DNA of 64,000 bases from Williamsia sp. 1135 (GCF_002095395.1 NZ_MJEI01000080.1:1-64000), one strand, 5' to 3'; positions 17,608 to 26,684 are shown, counted from the first letter of the stretch. Made by a program: numbers and translations. The notes: a model not told the origin generated them from the sequence alone.

Positions 17608-18948
17608 ATGGAGCGAATGTCGCCGGCCGACGCCCAGATGTACTGGATGTCGGAGAAGATCCCCAACGACCAGTTTCTGGTCTACGCGTTCGACCGCGCT
17701 CCGCAATCTCTGGAATCGGCAATCGATTTCGTGATCGAGCGAGCCGGATCGATCCCTGATCTCCGGCTTCGGATCGCCGACGTCGACTGCGCGCTGGACT
17801 ACCCGTATTGGGTCCGGTGCGATGCCGACTGGGACCAGGTCATCGTTCACGACCTCGAGGATCCGACCTGGGGCAACTGCCTCGACGAGATCGCCGGGCT
17901 CGCGGATGCGCAGCTCGACCCGCGCCAGAAGGCGTGGCGGCTGCACGTGTTCACCCATATCGCCGACACCCCGCACTGCGATCACTCGGCGACTGTCGTC
18001 GTGCTGCAGATCTGCCACGCCCTTGCCGACGGTAGGAGATCCTCGGGCCTGGCCCGCCTACTGTTCGGCCCCATCGGGCCAGAAGGTCCAGGGCCGGGGG
18101 GCACCGAGCACGCCTACTCGGCGGTGCAGGCCGCTGCCGTGGCGGCTCTGCGGTTTCCGGTTCAGATCGGCTCGCTGGGCTGGCGTGGCCTCAACGCGGC
18201 GCGTACGCACCGGCGACTCGTCGATGACATGGTCAAAGGTATTGTGCCGCAACAGGCTAGAGGTCGGCCGCTGCTGCTGACCAATACCCGGCCCGAGGGT
18301 GTGCGGACCGTACGCACCCTCGTGCGCCGACGCGACGACTTTCCCGGGCCGACCGTGACGGTCAGTGCGCTCACGGCGATCTCACTCGGACTCTCGGACT
18401 ATCTCCGTGAATGTGGCGAGGACCCGACCACTCTCGGTGCCGAGGTGACGATGGCCAAGTCCGGCGCCCCACTGTCTCGCAATCACTTTCGGAACGTCGG
18501 CATCGGCCTCTATGCCGACACCGCCGACCTGGGAGTACGGTCCAGGCACATCGCGGATGCCTTGGGGCAGCGGCAGTTGCGTAACAACCACCCGGCGCTG
18601 CGGGCGGGTGACGAGGCGTTCGCGGCAGTGCCCGCACCCCTGCTGCGATGGGGTGTGGCGCAGTTCGATCCGACGCACGTGCCCGAATCGGTGACCGGCA
18701 ACACCGTCGTCTCCAGCGTCAACCGTGGCACGGCCGACCTGACCTTCGGAGACGCTCCGGTCGTGTTCACCACCGGTTTTCCCGCGCTCTCGCCGGTGAT
18801 GGGGTTGACTCACGCCGTGCACGGCATCGGTGACACGGTCGCGATCAGCGTTCATGCCGCCGAGTCCGCTGTCGGCGACATCGACAACTACATGGAGATT
18901 CTCGGTGCCTCGATCGCCTGGAACCAGATCGTCTCGAGTAGTAGGTAG
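17608..18948 (+). CDS. WS/DGAT-like acyltransferase with altered active-site motif
   Basis: The 446-residue protein looks like a wax ester synthase/diacylglycerol acyltransferase. It starts with MSPADAQMYWMSE, matching the family's SPLDA opening, and ends with a DUF1298-like half (SSVNRGTADLTFGDAPV, GDTVAISVHA). The catalytic HHxxxDG motif reads CHALADG at residues 136-142: the first His is Cys while the second, usually the essential one, is kept. At 446 residues it is near the family length of 450-480. It could make storage triacylglycerol or wax esters, or be a non-canonical acyltransferase. It is transcribed away from the aldarate operon and followed by a hairpin. Confidence 0.75.
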   Translation: MERMSPADAQMYWMSEKIPNDQFLVYAFDRAPQSLESAIDFVIERAGSIPDLRLRIADVDCALDYPYWVRCDADWDQVIVHDLEDPTWGNCLDEIAGLADAQLDPRQKAWRLHVFTHIADTPHCDHSATVVVLQICHALADGRRSSGLARLLFGPIGPEGPGPGGTEHAYSAVQAAAVAALRFPVQIGSLGWRGLNAARTHRRLVDDMVKGIVPQQARGRPLLLTNTRPEGVRTVRTLVRRRDDFPGPTVTVSALTAISLGLSDYLRECGEDPTTLGAEVTMAKSGAPLSRNHFRNVGIGLYADTADLGVRSRHIADALGQRQLRNNHPALRAGDEAFAAVPAPLLRWGVAQFDPTHVPESVTGNTVVSSVNRGTADLTFGDAPVVFTTGFPALSPVMGLTHAVHGIGDTVAISVHAAESAVGDIDNYMEILGASIAWNQIVSSSR

Positions 18949-18949
18949 A

Positions 18950-18972
18950 CGCCGCGCTGTTCTCGCGCGGCG
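18950..18972. terminator. Hairpin terminator after the WS/DGAT-like gene
   Basis: An 8-bp GC stem (CGCCGCGC / GCGCGGCG) with a 7-nt loop starts 2 nt after the stop codon. It lies between two convergent genes, so it may serve both. There is no clear T run. Confidence 0.55.
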
Positions 18973-19007
18973 GTAGAGCCGTCGGCGTTTCCGTTGCGGC
19001 CAAGCCG

Positions 19008-19751
19008 TCAGTGTTCGCCTGTGCCGTTCTTACTCCGGACGAGGCGTTTCGGCAGCTTCCCGACGAGTTCACCGAGCGGGGTGACGGCCACGCTGAGCGT
19101 CTCGGCGGCGTCGTTGAGTTCGTCCACCGTCGATTGGAGCTTTTCGATGCTCGGCGCCAGTTGGCCGATCATCTCGACCAGGTCCGAGAGCCGGTCGATG
19201 GGGCCGCCGGGCGCAATGGTGCGCTCGATTGCGCCGTTGTCGCCCACGAGTTGCTCGAGCAGACCTTCATCTGCGGTGAGGCGGTCCAGGAAACCCTCGT
19301 CCTCGGACAGCCGGTCCAGCAGGCCGCCCGACTTCGTGAGCTTGGCCAGGACCCCGTCTTCGGCCAGCATCCGGTCCACGGGTCCGTTGCGGGAGAGCAG
19401 ACGATCGAGCGGTCCACCCGCTTCCGTCATCTGATCGAGTACCCCGTCGTCGGCCAGTACGCGTTCGACCAGCCCGTCTTCGGCAAGTAGCCGATCGAGT
19501 GGACCGCCGCGGGCCAGGATCCGGCCCAGCGAGCGGTCTTCTTCCAGCAGCTCGCCGAGTTGGTTGAGCAACTGCAGGGGACTGCGGAAGGCCGGACTGT
19601 CCCGCAGACCCATCGCCGCGGAGATCTCGTAGTGCACATTCTCGACGGCGACACGGCTCAGGGCCACACTCGCCTCGACAGCCGACAGTGCTGCCCCCGC
19701 TGCCGCGAACCCCAGCCGAGTTGGGATCTCGATCACCAATTTGGCATCCAT
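19008..19751 (-). CDS. Decapeptide-repeat protein of unknown function
   Basis: The 247-residue protein is not recognised. Residues 1-50 form a mildly hydrophobic, Ala-rich helix-forming region. Residues 73-192 are twelve consecutive 10-residue repeats with the pattern G-P/L-L-D/E-R-L-L-x-x-D/G, for example GPLDRLLAED and GFLDRLTADE. The remaining C-terminal part is heptad-like (IEKLQSTVDELNDAAETL) and ends basic. Regular spacing of Leu, Asp and Arg suggests an amphipathic or solenoid-like rod. There is no signal peptide. It is convergent with the WS/DGAT-like gene, and a lipid-surface or cell-envelope structural role is possible but speculative. Confidence 0.8.
   Translation of the reverse strand: MDAKLVIEIPTRLGFAAAGAALSAVEASVALSRVAVENVHYEISAAMGLRDSPAFRSPLQLLNQLGELLEEDRSLGRILARGGPLDRLLAEDGLVERVLADDGVLDQMTEAGGPLDRLLSRNGPVDRMLAEDGVLAKLTKSGGLLDRLSEDEGFLDRLTADEGLLEQLVGDNGAIERTIAPGGPIDRLSDLVEMIGQLAPSIEKLQSTVDELNDAAETLSVAVTPLGELVGKLPKRLVRSKNGTGEH
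19176..19505 (-). repeat. 30-bp coding repeat, 11 well-kept decapeptide units
   Basis: These bases encode residues 83-192 of the protein at 19008-19751, eleven successive ten-residue units without insertion or deletion. The DNA units are diverged while the protein pattern is kept, which indicates selection on the protein and an old duplication history. Confidence 0.75.
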
Positions 19752-19790
19752 GGCCTCAGCCTAGGGCGTTGCCGTAACCCCCGGGCACAT

Positions 19791-20372
19791 TCACCCGGCT
19801 TTGGCCTTGGCGGCGGCTTTTTGTTTCTTCTTGAATTCGCGGACTTCTTGCAAGGTGGCGTTGTCCACAACGTCGGCGACCGACCTGCGCGAGTCGGCCT
19901 TGCCATAGTCGCCCGCGGCTGTGCGCCAGCCCTTGGGGTCTACGCCCAGTTGCTTGCCGAGCAGTGCCAGGAAGATCCGTGCCTTCATATCGCCCCACCC
20001 AGGCAGCGCCTTGAGCCGCTTGAGCACGGTCTTACCGTCCGGGTCGCCTTCGGTCCAGATGGCCGAAGGCTTGCCGCCATAATCGTCGACGATCACCGTC
20101 GCGAGGTCGTGTACGCGCTTGGCCATCGACCCCGGAAATCGGTGAATCGCAGGCGTCACCGAACACAACGCCACGAACTCGTCCGGGTCCGACTCGGCGA
20201 TGCGGTGGATGTCGAAACCTTCCATTCGCTCAGCGATTTTCTGCGGTCCCTTGAACGCCGCTTCCATCGGATATTGCTGATCGAGGGTCATGCCCACGAC
20301 GAGCGCAAAGTCGTCTTTCGACAACAACTCGTCGGCCGCAGGGTCTTGTGCGATGCAGATCTCGCGGGTCAT
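19791..20372 (-). CDS. HhH-GPD family DNA-repair-like protein
   Basis: The 193-residue protein matches a small actinobacterial HhH-GPD family related to endonuclease III/AlkA glycosylases. The helix-hairpin-helix is in LKALPGWGDMKARIFLALLG, and QQYPMEAAF resembles the start of the glycosylase fold. The C-terminal tail is rich in Lys and Ala. A DNA glycosylase function is inferred from the fold and no substrate is predicted. The ATG at 20372 with GGAGGG upstream is preferred over one four codons earlier. Confidence 0.82.
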   Translation of the reverse strand: MTREICIAQDPAADELLSKDDFALVVGMTLDQQYPMEAAFKGPQKIAERMEGFDIHRIAESDPDEFVALCSVTPAIHRFPGSMAKRVHDLATVIVDDYGGKPSAIWTEGDPDGKTVLKRLKALPGWGDMKARIFLALLGKQLGVDPKGWRTAAGDYGKADSRRSVADVVDNATLQEVREFKKKQKAAAKAKAG

Positions 20373-20486
20373 GTCGCCCTCCAAACGCCGCTCGGATACG
20401 TCGCGCTCCAGCGTATAGGGCAGTTCCCCGGCACAATCGCGCCCTCGGCTGGTTCAATGCTGGCAGGAAACACACTCGGCTCGGGG

Positions 20487-21014
20487 ATGAGGGAGTTCGT
20501 GGTGGGAATCGGAGCAGTCAGAAGTAAGGCACGGAAGACGCTGGTGGGGGCAGCAGTCGCGGTGGCGGCGGCCGCGATGACGGTGGTCGGGGTCGCACCG
20601 GCCGCTGCCGAACCCAACCTGGTCGACACCATCAGTTGCAACAGTGCCGATCCGTGGGGGCCTCCCATCAGCAACGGCAGTCCGCTGCGCATCAACATCG
20701 ACCTCTACAACAACGTGCAGTTCCCGAAAGACGGTGCCAGGGGGCCGGTGCTCTACCTGAGTGCCAACAACCCGCGAGCCGGTTTCCTCTTCGAATACAA
20801 CGTGGAGACGACCGTTCTGTGGGTGAACACGACCACGGGCGCTCGAGGCAAGGTGATCATCCCGGCCCGGGGACGTTCGGCGAGCTGGGAGGGTTCTTTG
20901 CGAACGGGCCACGGCGCCGTCCAGTTCACCGTCCACCAGAAGATCGGCGCGCTCGCATTCTTCCCGATGGTGAACCCGCAGTACTCCACGTGTGGGGGAG
21001 CGGCCACCGTATGA
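20487..21014 (+). CDS. Secreted protein of unknown function
   Basis: The 175-residue product has a Sec signal: a basic stretch (RSKARK) then a hydrophobic Ala/Val core, with cleavage likely after VAPAAA near residue 43. The mature part of about 132 residues has no known motif but is rich in beta-forming stretches (VLYLSANN, TTVLWVNTT) and contains two Cys, near ISCNS and YSTCGG, likely disulfide-bonded. ATG 20487 is chosen; an ATG 30 nt upstream and a GTG at 20502 are alternatives. It faces away from the HhH-GPD gene. Confidence 0.7.
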   Translation: MREFVVGIGAVRSKARKTLVGAAVAVAAAAMTVVGVAPAAAEPNLVDTISCNSADPWGPPISNGSPLRINIDLYNNVQFPKDGARGPVLYLSANNPRAGFLFEYNVETTVLWVNTTTGARGKVIIPARGRSASWEGSLRTGHGAVQFTVHQKIGALAFFPMVNPQYSTCGGAATV

Positions 21015-21172
21015 CCCACTGGGACCGCAGGACCCGCGAGCGGGTGTTCGAATTGTGACCGACTTTCTATACAGGACGTACGAACTGGCCAGGCGCCGAG
21101 GAGTAACGTCACGCGAAGGTGTCCGACGCCGGCAATGACGCCGGCCGCCGATCGGAAGGTGGGTTACCCCCG

Positions 21173-22669
21173 ATGTCCACAAATGCGAGCAAGAGTTCGC
21201 CCTCACCACAGGTGGGAGAGGCTCACGTAGCCAAGGTGATCGGGGTGACGGTCGCGGCCGCCGTCGGCGGTTTCCTCTTCGGTTTCGACAGTTCGGTGGT
21301 CAACGGCGCCGTCGACTCGATCGGCACCCATTTCGAGCTCAACGACTTCATGAAGGGCTTCTCGGTCGCGATCGCGTTGCTCGGTTGCGCGCTCGGTGCG
21401 TGGTTCGCGGGCCGTCTCGCCGACATCTGGGGCCGCAAGAAGGTGATGCTGCTCGGTTCGGCGCTGTTCATCGCCTCGTCGATCGGTACCGGCCTTGCCT
21501 GGGCGGTGCCAGATCTGTTGATCTGGCGCGTCATTGGCGGTCTCGGCATCGGTATCGCGTCGGTGATCGCGCCCGCCTACATCGCGGAGATCGCACCGGC
21601 CCGCTATCGCGGGGCGCTGGGATCGTTGCAGCAGCTCGCCATCACGATGGGTATCTTCGTCGCCCTGCTCTCGGACGCCCTGCTCGCCGACAGTGCCGGC
21701 GGTGCCGCCAACGACCTGTGGTTCGGTATCGAGGCGTGGCGCTGGATGTTCATGGTCGGTGTGATCCCGGCACTCATCTACGGCATCCTGGCGTTCCTCA
21801 TCCCGGAGTCGCCGCGCTACCTCGTCGGCAGCAACATGGACGAAGAGGCTGCCCGGATTCTGACCGAGGTCACCGGTGAGGCCGATCCGCTGGAGCGGGT
21901 GAAAGAAATCCGGTTGACCCTCAAGCGCGAATCGAACGTGTCCATCAAGGACATTCGCGGACCGTCGTTCGGTCTGCACCCGCTGGTGTGGGTCGGTATC
22001 TGGATTGCCATCTTCCAGCAGTTCGTGGGCATCAACGCGATCTTCTACTACTCCACGACCCTGTGGCAGTCGGTCGGTTTCAGCGAGAGTCAATCGTTCA
22101 AGACCTCGGTGATCACCGCCGTGGTGAACGTCGTCATGACCTTCGGCGCCATCCTGTTCGTGGACAGGATCGGCAGGCGGAAGCTCCTGCTGATCGGTTC
22201 GGTGGGAATGTTCATCGGATTGGTGCTCGCCTGCGTGGCGTTCACGCAGCAGCAGGGCGCCGGCGACGACATCTCGCTACCGAAGACCTGGGGCCTGGTG
22301 GCCCTGATCGGCGCCAACTTGTTCGTTGTCGCGTTTGCGGCAACCTGGGGCCCGGTCATGTGGGTCATGCTGGGGGAGATGTTCCCGAACCGCATTCGCG
22401 GTGTGGCGCTGGGCGTTTGCACCGGCGTCAACTGGATTGCCAACTTCACGATCTCGCTGCTGTTCCCGCAGCTGAACGAGACGCTCGGACTGGCATGGAT
22501 CTATGGCTTCTTCGCCTTCTGCGCGTTCGCCTCGTACTTCTACGTCCGCCTCAAGGTGCCCGAGACCAAGGGCATGGAACTCGAGGACATGGACACCCTG
22601 GGCGACGTCGAAGCGGCTCTGAAAGCAGACAAGGCCGCCGACAAGGCAGCGGCCAAGGATCTGAAGTAA
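21173..22669 (+). CDS. Sugar porter family MFS transporter
   Basis: The 498-residue protein has twelve predicted membrane segments and the sugar porter signatures GRLADIWGRKK (loop 2-3), PESPRYL (before the central loop), QQFVGINAIFYYS (helix 7), DRIGRRKLL (loop 8-9) and PETKGMELE at the C-terminus. It is like bacterial H+-coupled glucose/xylose/galactose permeases. The tail is Ala/Lys/Asp rich. ATG 21173 is chosen since it fits the usual N-terminus; a GTG at 21119 would add 18 residues. Its stop is only 4 nt from that of the convergent enoyl-CoA hydratase gene. Confidence 0.92.
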   Translation: MSTNASKSSPSPQVGEAHVAKVIGVTVAAAVGGFLFGFDSSVVNGAVDSIGTHFELNDFMKGFSVAIALLGCALGAWFAGRLADIWGRKKVMLLGSALFIASSIGTGLAWAVPDLLIWRVIGGLGIGIASVIAPAYIAEIAPARYRGALGSLQQLAITMGIFVALLSDALLADSAGGAANDLWFGIEAWRWMFMVGVIPALIYGILAFLIPESPRYLVGSNMDEEAARILTEVTGEADPLERVKEIRLTLKRESNVSIKDIRGPSFGLHPLVWVGIWIAIFQQFVGINAIFYYSTTLWQSVGFSESQSFKTSVITAVVNVVMTFGAILFVDRIGRRKLLLIGSVGMFIGLVLACVAFTQQQGAGDDISLPKTWGLVALIGANLFVVAFAATWGPVMWVMLGEMFPNRIRGVALGVCTGVNWIANFTISLLFPQLNETLGLAWIYGFFAFCAFASYFYVRLKVPETKGMELEDMDTLGDVEAALKADKAADKAAAKDLK

Positions 22670-22673
22670 CCCG

Positions 22674-23483
22674 CTACCTCGAATCGGAGAAGTTCGGCGG
22701 CCGTCCCTCTGCACGGGCGGCCGTCGCTTCTTGGAAGTTGTCGGTCAGGAGCCGGACGTACAACTGGCCCATACCCTCGGCCTGGATGTGGGCGTCGAGG
22801 TTGGATGCCTGGATGCCGGACCACAGGGTGCGTTTGGTGAGTTCGATACCCGGCCGCGACAACTCCGCGATCCTCATCCCGATGCGGTATGCCTCCGTCA
22901 GCAGATCGTCGTCGGGTACCGAGCGGGAGACGAGTCCGATCCTGGCCGCCTCCTCGGCGGACACGTCCCACCCGGTGAGCATCATCTCGGCCGCGTGCGA
23001 GGTGCCGACCGCGCGCGGGAGCAGAAAGCTCAGTCCGAGTTCGCTGGCGGTGAGGCCGTTGTTGATTCCGGCGGCCCGGAAGTAGGCACTCGACCCGGCG
23101 ATCCGGATGTCGCAGGCCAGCGCGAGACACAGCCCGCCCCCGATCGCGGCGCCGTTGACCGCTGCGATGACCGGTTGATGCATTGCCCGCAGCGCGCCGA
23201 GGGCATCGTCGAGCATCTCCATCGACCGCAGGGCAATCGTCGGCGCGGTCAGTCCGTCGATGTGTGGGATCTTTCCCGCTGACTTCTGATCGGCGCCGGA
23301 ACAGAACCCGGGCCCGGCGCCGGTGAGCACCACGGCGCGGATGTCGTTGTCGCGGCTGATCTGCTCGAGCGTCTCCTTGAACGGGATCATGACGTCAAAC
23401 GCCATGGCATTCATGCGTTCTGGACGATTGAGAGTTACCAGGGCGACGTGCGGACGGGGATGTTCGACCTCTACGAAAGACAT
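22674..23483 (-). CDS. Enoyl-CoA hydratase/isomerase family protein
   Basis: The 269-residue crotonase-family protein has LNRPERMNAM, the oxyanion-hole segment GFCSGADQKS and the second one NGAAIGGGLCLALACDIRIA. The position of the first catalytic Glu lies in INNGLTASELGLSFLLPRAV, with the helix residue typical of hydratases. It is a general beta-oxidation-type enzyme acting on acyl-CoA esters; no substrate can be assigned. It resembles mycobacterial EchA proteins. It is monocistronic and convergent with the sugar porter gene. Confidence 0.9.
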   Translation of the reverse strand: MSFVEVEHPRPHVALVTLNRPERMNAMAFDVMIPFKETLEQISRDNDIRAVVLTGAGPGFCSGADQKSAGKIPHIDGLTAPTIALRSMEMLDDALGALRAMHQPVIAAVNGAAIGGGLCLALACDIRIAGSSAYFRAAGINNGLTASELGLSFLLPRAVGTSHAAEMMLTGWDVSAEEAARIGLVSRSVPDDDLLTEAYRIGMRIAELSRPGIELTKRTLWSGIQASNLDAHIQAEGMGQLYVRLLTDNFQEATAARAEGRPPNFSDSR

Positions 23484-23666
23484 TGGGCCATCGTGGCATG
23501 TGCCTGATTCCCTGAGACGCGGATCAGGGAAAACCGGCCTCGAGGTCAGGGAAGGGGACGCCGAAGATCAGGGTCGTTCCCCGATGCCACCGAGGCCATC
23601 AGATCCCTACCGTGAATGAGGTGAGGCGGGAGACCATTTCCGCCCGGTCGACGAGAGGTTGATGTG

Positions 23667-23873
23667 ATGGACAAGTTGGTGCGGGTTTCCCAGGGCCGGA
23701 TGCTCGGTGGCGTGTGCACGGGTATCGCGCGGCGCTACGGATGGGATGTGAATCTGGTGCGCGTGGCGTTCATCGCCTCGTGTTTGCTCCCGGGTCCGCA
23801 GTTCGTGCTGTATCTCGCACTGTGGCTCGTGATCCCGATGGACAAGGGGCACGTGAACACGGTCGCCGCCTGA
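23667..23873 (+). CDS. PspC-domain membrane protein
   Basis: The 68-residue protein is essentially one PspC domain: LVRVSQGRMLGGVCTGIARRYGWDVNLVRV then a hydrophobic segment of about 23 residues and the ending LALWLVIPMD. PspC proteins take part in envelope stress responses. GAGAGG lies 8 nt before the ATG at 23667; a GTG directly ahead is a less likely start. Its stop codon touches that of the convergent gene with no gap. Confidence 0.88.
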   Translation: MDKLVRVSQGRMLGGVCTGIARRYGWDVNLVRVAFIASCLLPGPQFVLYLALWLVIPMDKGHVNTVAA

Positions 23874-24587
23874 TCAGTGGGAGCCGGCGCGGCGACTCAG
23901 CGCGTCCATGCCGTCGAGCAACAGCATCTGCGCCACAAAGTAGGTGGAGAGCACAGTGGCCTCGGCGAGGGCGCGGGGGAGCGGGCCGCGCAGTAGGTAC
24001 CGTCGATTCATCAGGGTCGCATCCGATGCCATGAAGACGATGCCGCCTGCCGCCAGCAGGCGGGTCGGGTCGGTGCCCGAACCACGCAGGAGAACCGGGT
24101 CGGCGGCGGTGGCCGCCATCGTGGCCAAGGTGCCACCATAGATTCCCAGGATCGGCAGCATGCGCGGCTGATTCAGGATCAGCAGCGCGGCAACCTCGTT
24201 CATGACGGCGAAACGGGGGAGAAGGCGACGATTCGTCGGGCGGCCTCCGTGCCGGGTCAGCACACCCAGATAGGCGAGGTGTGCGAGGCCGAACATCGTC
24301 GCGCCGGTCTGCAGTGATCGGTCTTTTTCCGGTCCGGTCGCGAACTCCTCGCGGTACATGACGTAGTCGCCGGCCGCCGATGCGCCGACGGCCAGTGCGA
24401 GCAAGGCGTTGTCGGGTGCGCTGCGACCGCGGGTGCCGCGTGCCAGCGTGACGGCCAGCGCCGCGAGGGCCGCGGGCTTGGCCGCTGCGACGCCCGGTCG
24501 CCAGCGCACTGCGCCGGCGACCGAGACCGCGACAGTGGCCGCCACGAATATCTTCCGTTCCGGCAGTTTCCAACCGGGAAAATCCAT
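23874..24587 (-). CDS. YhhN-family lysoplasmalogenase-like membrane protein
   Basis: The 237-residue polytopic protein has about eight hydrophobic segments and YhhN-family features: KPAALAALAV near residue 37, ASAAGDYVMY with the conserved acidic residue, and FMASDATLMNRRY towards the end. Family members such as TMEM86 hydrolyse the vinyl ether bond of lysoplasmalogens; bacterial function is largely inferred. It is 7 nt downstream of the secreted lipase-like gene on the same strand, so the two may be co-transcribed in lipid turnover. Confidence 0.85.
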   Translation of the reverse strand: MDFPGWKLPERKIFVAATVAVSVAGAVRWRPGVAAAKPAALAALAVTLARGTRGRSAPDNALLALAVGASAAGDYVMYREEFATGPEKDRSLQTGATMFGLAHLAYLGVLTRHGGRPTNRRLLPRFAVMNEVAALLILNQPRMLPILGIYGGTLATMAATAADPVLLRGSGTDPTRLLAAGGIVFMASDATLMNRRYLLRGPLPRALAEATVLSTYFVAQMLLLDGMDALSRRAGSH

Positions 24588-24594
24588 CTCGGCG

Positions 24595-25776
24595 TCAGCC
24601 GCCCAGGATCTTCGAGATGAAGGCCGTGGCGTCGGGCAGGGCCGTGGCCGAGGTGCCCGGACCGTCGACCGGGTAGGTCCGGATCGTTGCGGTGCGGTCG
24701 GTGGCCTGCACCCGATTCAGGAAGTCGAGCGTGTACGGCAGCACGACAGTCGTGTCGAGTAGGCCCTGGCCGATGAACACCGGCTTGGCGAATCCGCTGT
24801 CGGGCACACCCAGGTACGCCTCGACGATCGGCCCGAGGTTGGGGATCGACGCCACCGGCTTCGTGAACAGCTCGTTCAAACTGGTTCCGGCAACTGCGCG
24901 CTGGAGTTCGGCCGAGCAGACCTTGACGGCCTTGTCGGTGAGTGCGCGACCTTCGGTGCTGAGGTAGGAGTCGAGGTTGAGCTCCGGGTGTGAGGCCCGG
25001 ATCCCGGCAACGGCGTACAGCACCTCGGCGGTGAGATCGGTGGGCAAGGGCACCGGGATGAAGCCGGGGCCTGCGTTCAAGACGAGGGCACCGAGGTCGG
25101 CCGGAACGCTGGTGACCGTCGCACCGCGGAAATCGAGATCCGGACCCTGTAGCTTCACGGCGTTGCGGGCGGTCGCGAGTGCGGCCGTGGCACCACTGCC
25201 GTTGCCGTTGACGGCCCATTTGGCGGACAGGTCCGGAGCGATGTCGTGCGCTGCCTTGACGGCGTCGATGATGTTGTCGGACTTGATCGTCGTCTGCAGG
25301 TCGGGCAACTTGCCCTCTGTGCCGAGCCCGGCGTAGTCCGAGGCGACGACCGCGTAGCCCTTCTTCAACCACGGCGTGATGTCGTTCCACCGCGCTGCCG
25401 ACTCCGTCTTCCCCGACCACGACGGAGCGCACTTGTCGGCGAGGCCGACCGTGTCGTGGGCCCACGCAACCACGGGCCAACCACCCTCGGGGGCAGTGCC
25501 GTTCGGCAAGTAGATCGCAGCGCTGCTGAGTTCGGTGCGGTCTGCTGCGGCGTTGGTCCAATAGGTGAACCGGTTGGCCGATCCCGCTCCGGTGACCCAC
25601 CGATCATCCGGCAGGCCGATGTTCGCGTACACCTTGCCCGCGGTGCCGCCGGTCGGCACGGGTGCGGCTGCAGCCGTGCCGGCGCCCAGCCCGCTCGCCA
25701 CCACGGCGGCAAGTGCCGTCGCGGTCAGCCCACACGTTCCGATACGTCGCAGTGCTTGTTTGTGAACACTTTTCAT
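24595..25776 (-). CDS. Secreted lipase-like alpha/beta hydrolase
   Basis: The 393-residue protein has a signal peptide (basic MKSVHKQALRR, hydrophobic core, cleavage after GTAAAA near residue 38). The mature part resembles secretory lipases of the LIP family: WAHDTVGLADKCAPS (oxyanion region), YAVVASDYAGLGTEG and the nucleophile-elbow equivalent NGNGSGATAA. The acid and His are likely in GQGLLDTTV and the last 40 residues. It probably cleaves acyl esters outside the cell. TAGGAGACATC sets the ATG at 25776; an upstream in-frame extension has no such site. Confidence 0.85.
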   Translation of the reverse strand: MKSVHKQALRRIGTCGLTATALAAVVASGLGAGTAAAAPVPTGGTAGKVYANIGLPDDRWVTGAGSANRFTYWTNAAADRTELSSAAIYLPNGTAPEGGWPVVAWAHDTVGLADKCAPSWSGKTESAARWNDITPWLKKGYAVVASDYAGLGTEGKLPDLQTTIKSDNIIDAVKAAHDIAPDLSAKWAVNGNGSGATAALATARNAVKLQGPDLDFRGATVTSVPADLGALVLNAGPGFIPVPLPTDLTAEVLYAVAGIRASHPELNLDSYLSTEGRALTDKAVKVCSAELQRAVAGTSLNELFTKPVASIPNLGPIVEAYLGVPDSGFAKPVFIGQGLLDTTVVLPYTLDFLNRVQATDRTATIRTYPVDGPGTSATALPDATAFISKILGG

Positions 25777-25808
25777 GATGTCTCCTACGAAGGTCCGCGC
25801 TGAGCGGA

Positions 25809-26684
25809 CTAAGCCTGCGTGATCCCGATCATCGGGAGGAAGAAGCAACTGCGGTTGCCGTTCTCGACGGTGCCGAAGACTGCCGACAGCACGGTGCCGT
25901 TACCGGTTTTGACCGGTGCCAGCCGTGATCCGGGCACGCTGAGGCGATTGGCGAACGTCGTGAGCGCTGCTTTGATCTGCCCCTTGAAGGGGTTGTCGGG
26001 AACCTTCTTCATCCAGATGTCGACCAGGGTGGTACCGACCGGTGCCATGTCCGCGAAGCCGCCCTGCAGCGTGTTGACGTTGAACCACGCGACCTGCATT
26101 CCGCTGGCGGTGCCGTCCTTGGTGATTCCGGACGGGACGAAACCGAAGAGGGTCTCACCGTCTTTGACCAGGTTGGCATCGATGGCCGCGGGCAGTTTCA
26201 ATCCGGGAAGGAAGAACGGGCCGGGTACCGCTCCACCGACCGCAGGTAGCAGGCCGAAGGGGTTGTCCGGCGTCGGTGCGGTGCAATTGAATGCCACCGA
26301 CGGGTTGATGAAGCTCTGGATGCCCATCTGACGCAGCGCGGAGTTCGCCTCCGCGAGCAGGGTGAGGACGTCGGTGGGGGACGCCGCGGGTGTTGCGGTG
26401 GGCGCAGCCACCTCGGTCTTGGGCAGCGTGGTGGTCGACAGCTGCGACCCGATGCCGAGTATCGCCTTGGCGGCCGCGAGCGCCTCCGGATCGACACTGG
26501 TCTTCTGAAGCTGCGCGATGGCGGCGGACAAGGCCTTGTCCGCGGGGATGCTCGTGGGTGCGGTCAGCGTCAGGTCGGCCGGCGGAACCGGATTGGCCAC
26601 GGCGAGTGTCGGCGCCATCAGGGCTGCTGAGGCCGCGATCGCGAGTGCTACGACACCACGACGGATCAGCGGTTGGTTCGGCAT
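25809..26684 (-). CDS. Secreted protein, paralogue of the adjacent secreted protein
   Basis: The 291-residue protein begins with a Sec signal (MPNQPLIRRG, hydrophobic core, cleavage near AVANP, residue 33). An Ala/Pro/Thr-rich linker follows (TEVAAPTATPAASPTD), then a domain ending VSAVFGTVENGNRSCFFLP-like. That ending matches the gene at 26935-27735, whose product ends ISAIYGNVTTKTEGKTVSC and so on. Two Cys (FNCTAP and RSCFF) probably form a disulfide. AAGGAGAACC lies directly before the ATG. Function unknown; the family looks specific to mycolic-acid actinobacteria, by inference. Confidence 0.75.
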   Translation of the reverse strand: MPNQPLIRRGVVALAIAASAALMAPTLAVANPVPPADLTLTAPTSIPADKALSAAIAQLQKTSVDPEALAAAKAILGIGSQLSTTTLPKTEVAAPTATPAASPTDVLTLLAEANSALRQMGIQSFINPSVAFNCTAPTPDNPFGLLPAVGGAVPGPFFLPGLKLPAAIDANLVKDGETLFGFVPSGITKDGTASGMQVAWFNVNTLQGGFADMAPVGTTLVDIWMKKVPDNPFKGQIKAALTTFANRLSVPGSRLAPVKTGNGTVLSAVFGTVENGNRSCFFLPMIGITQA

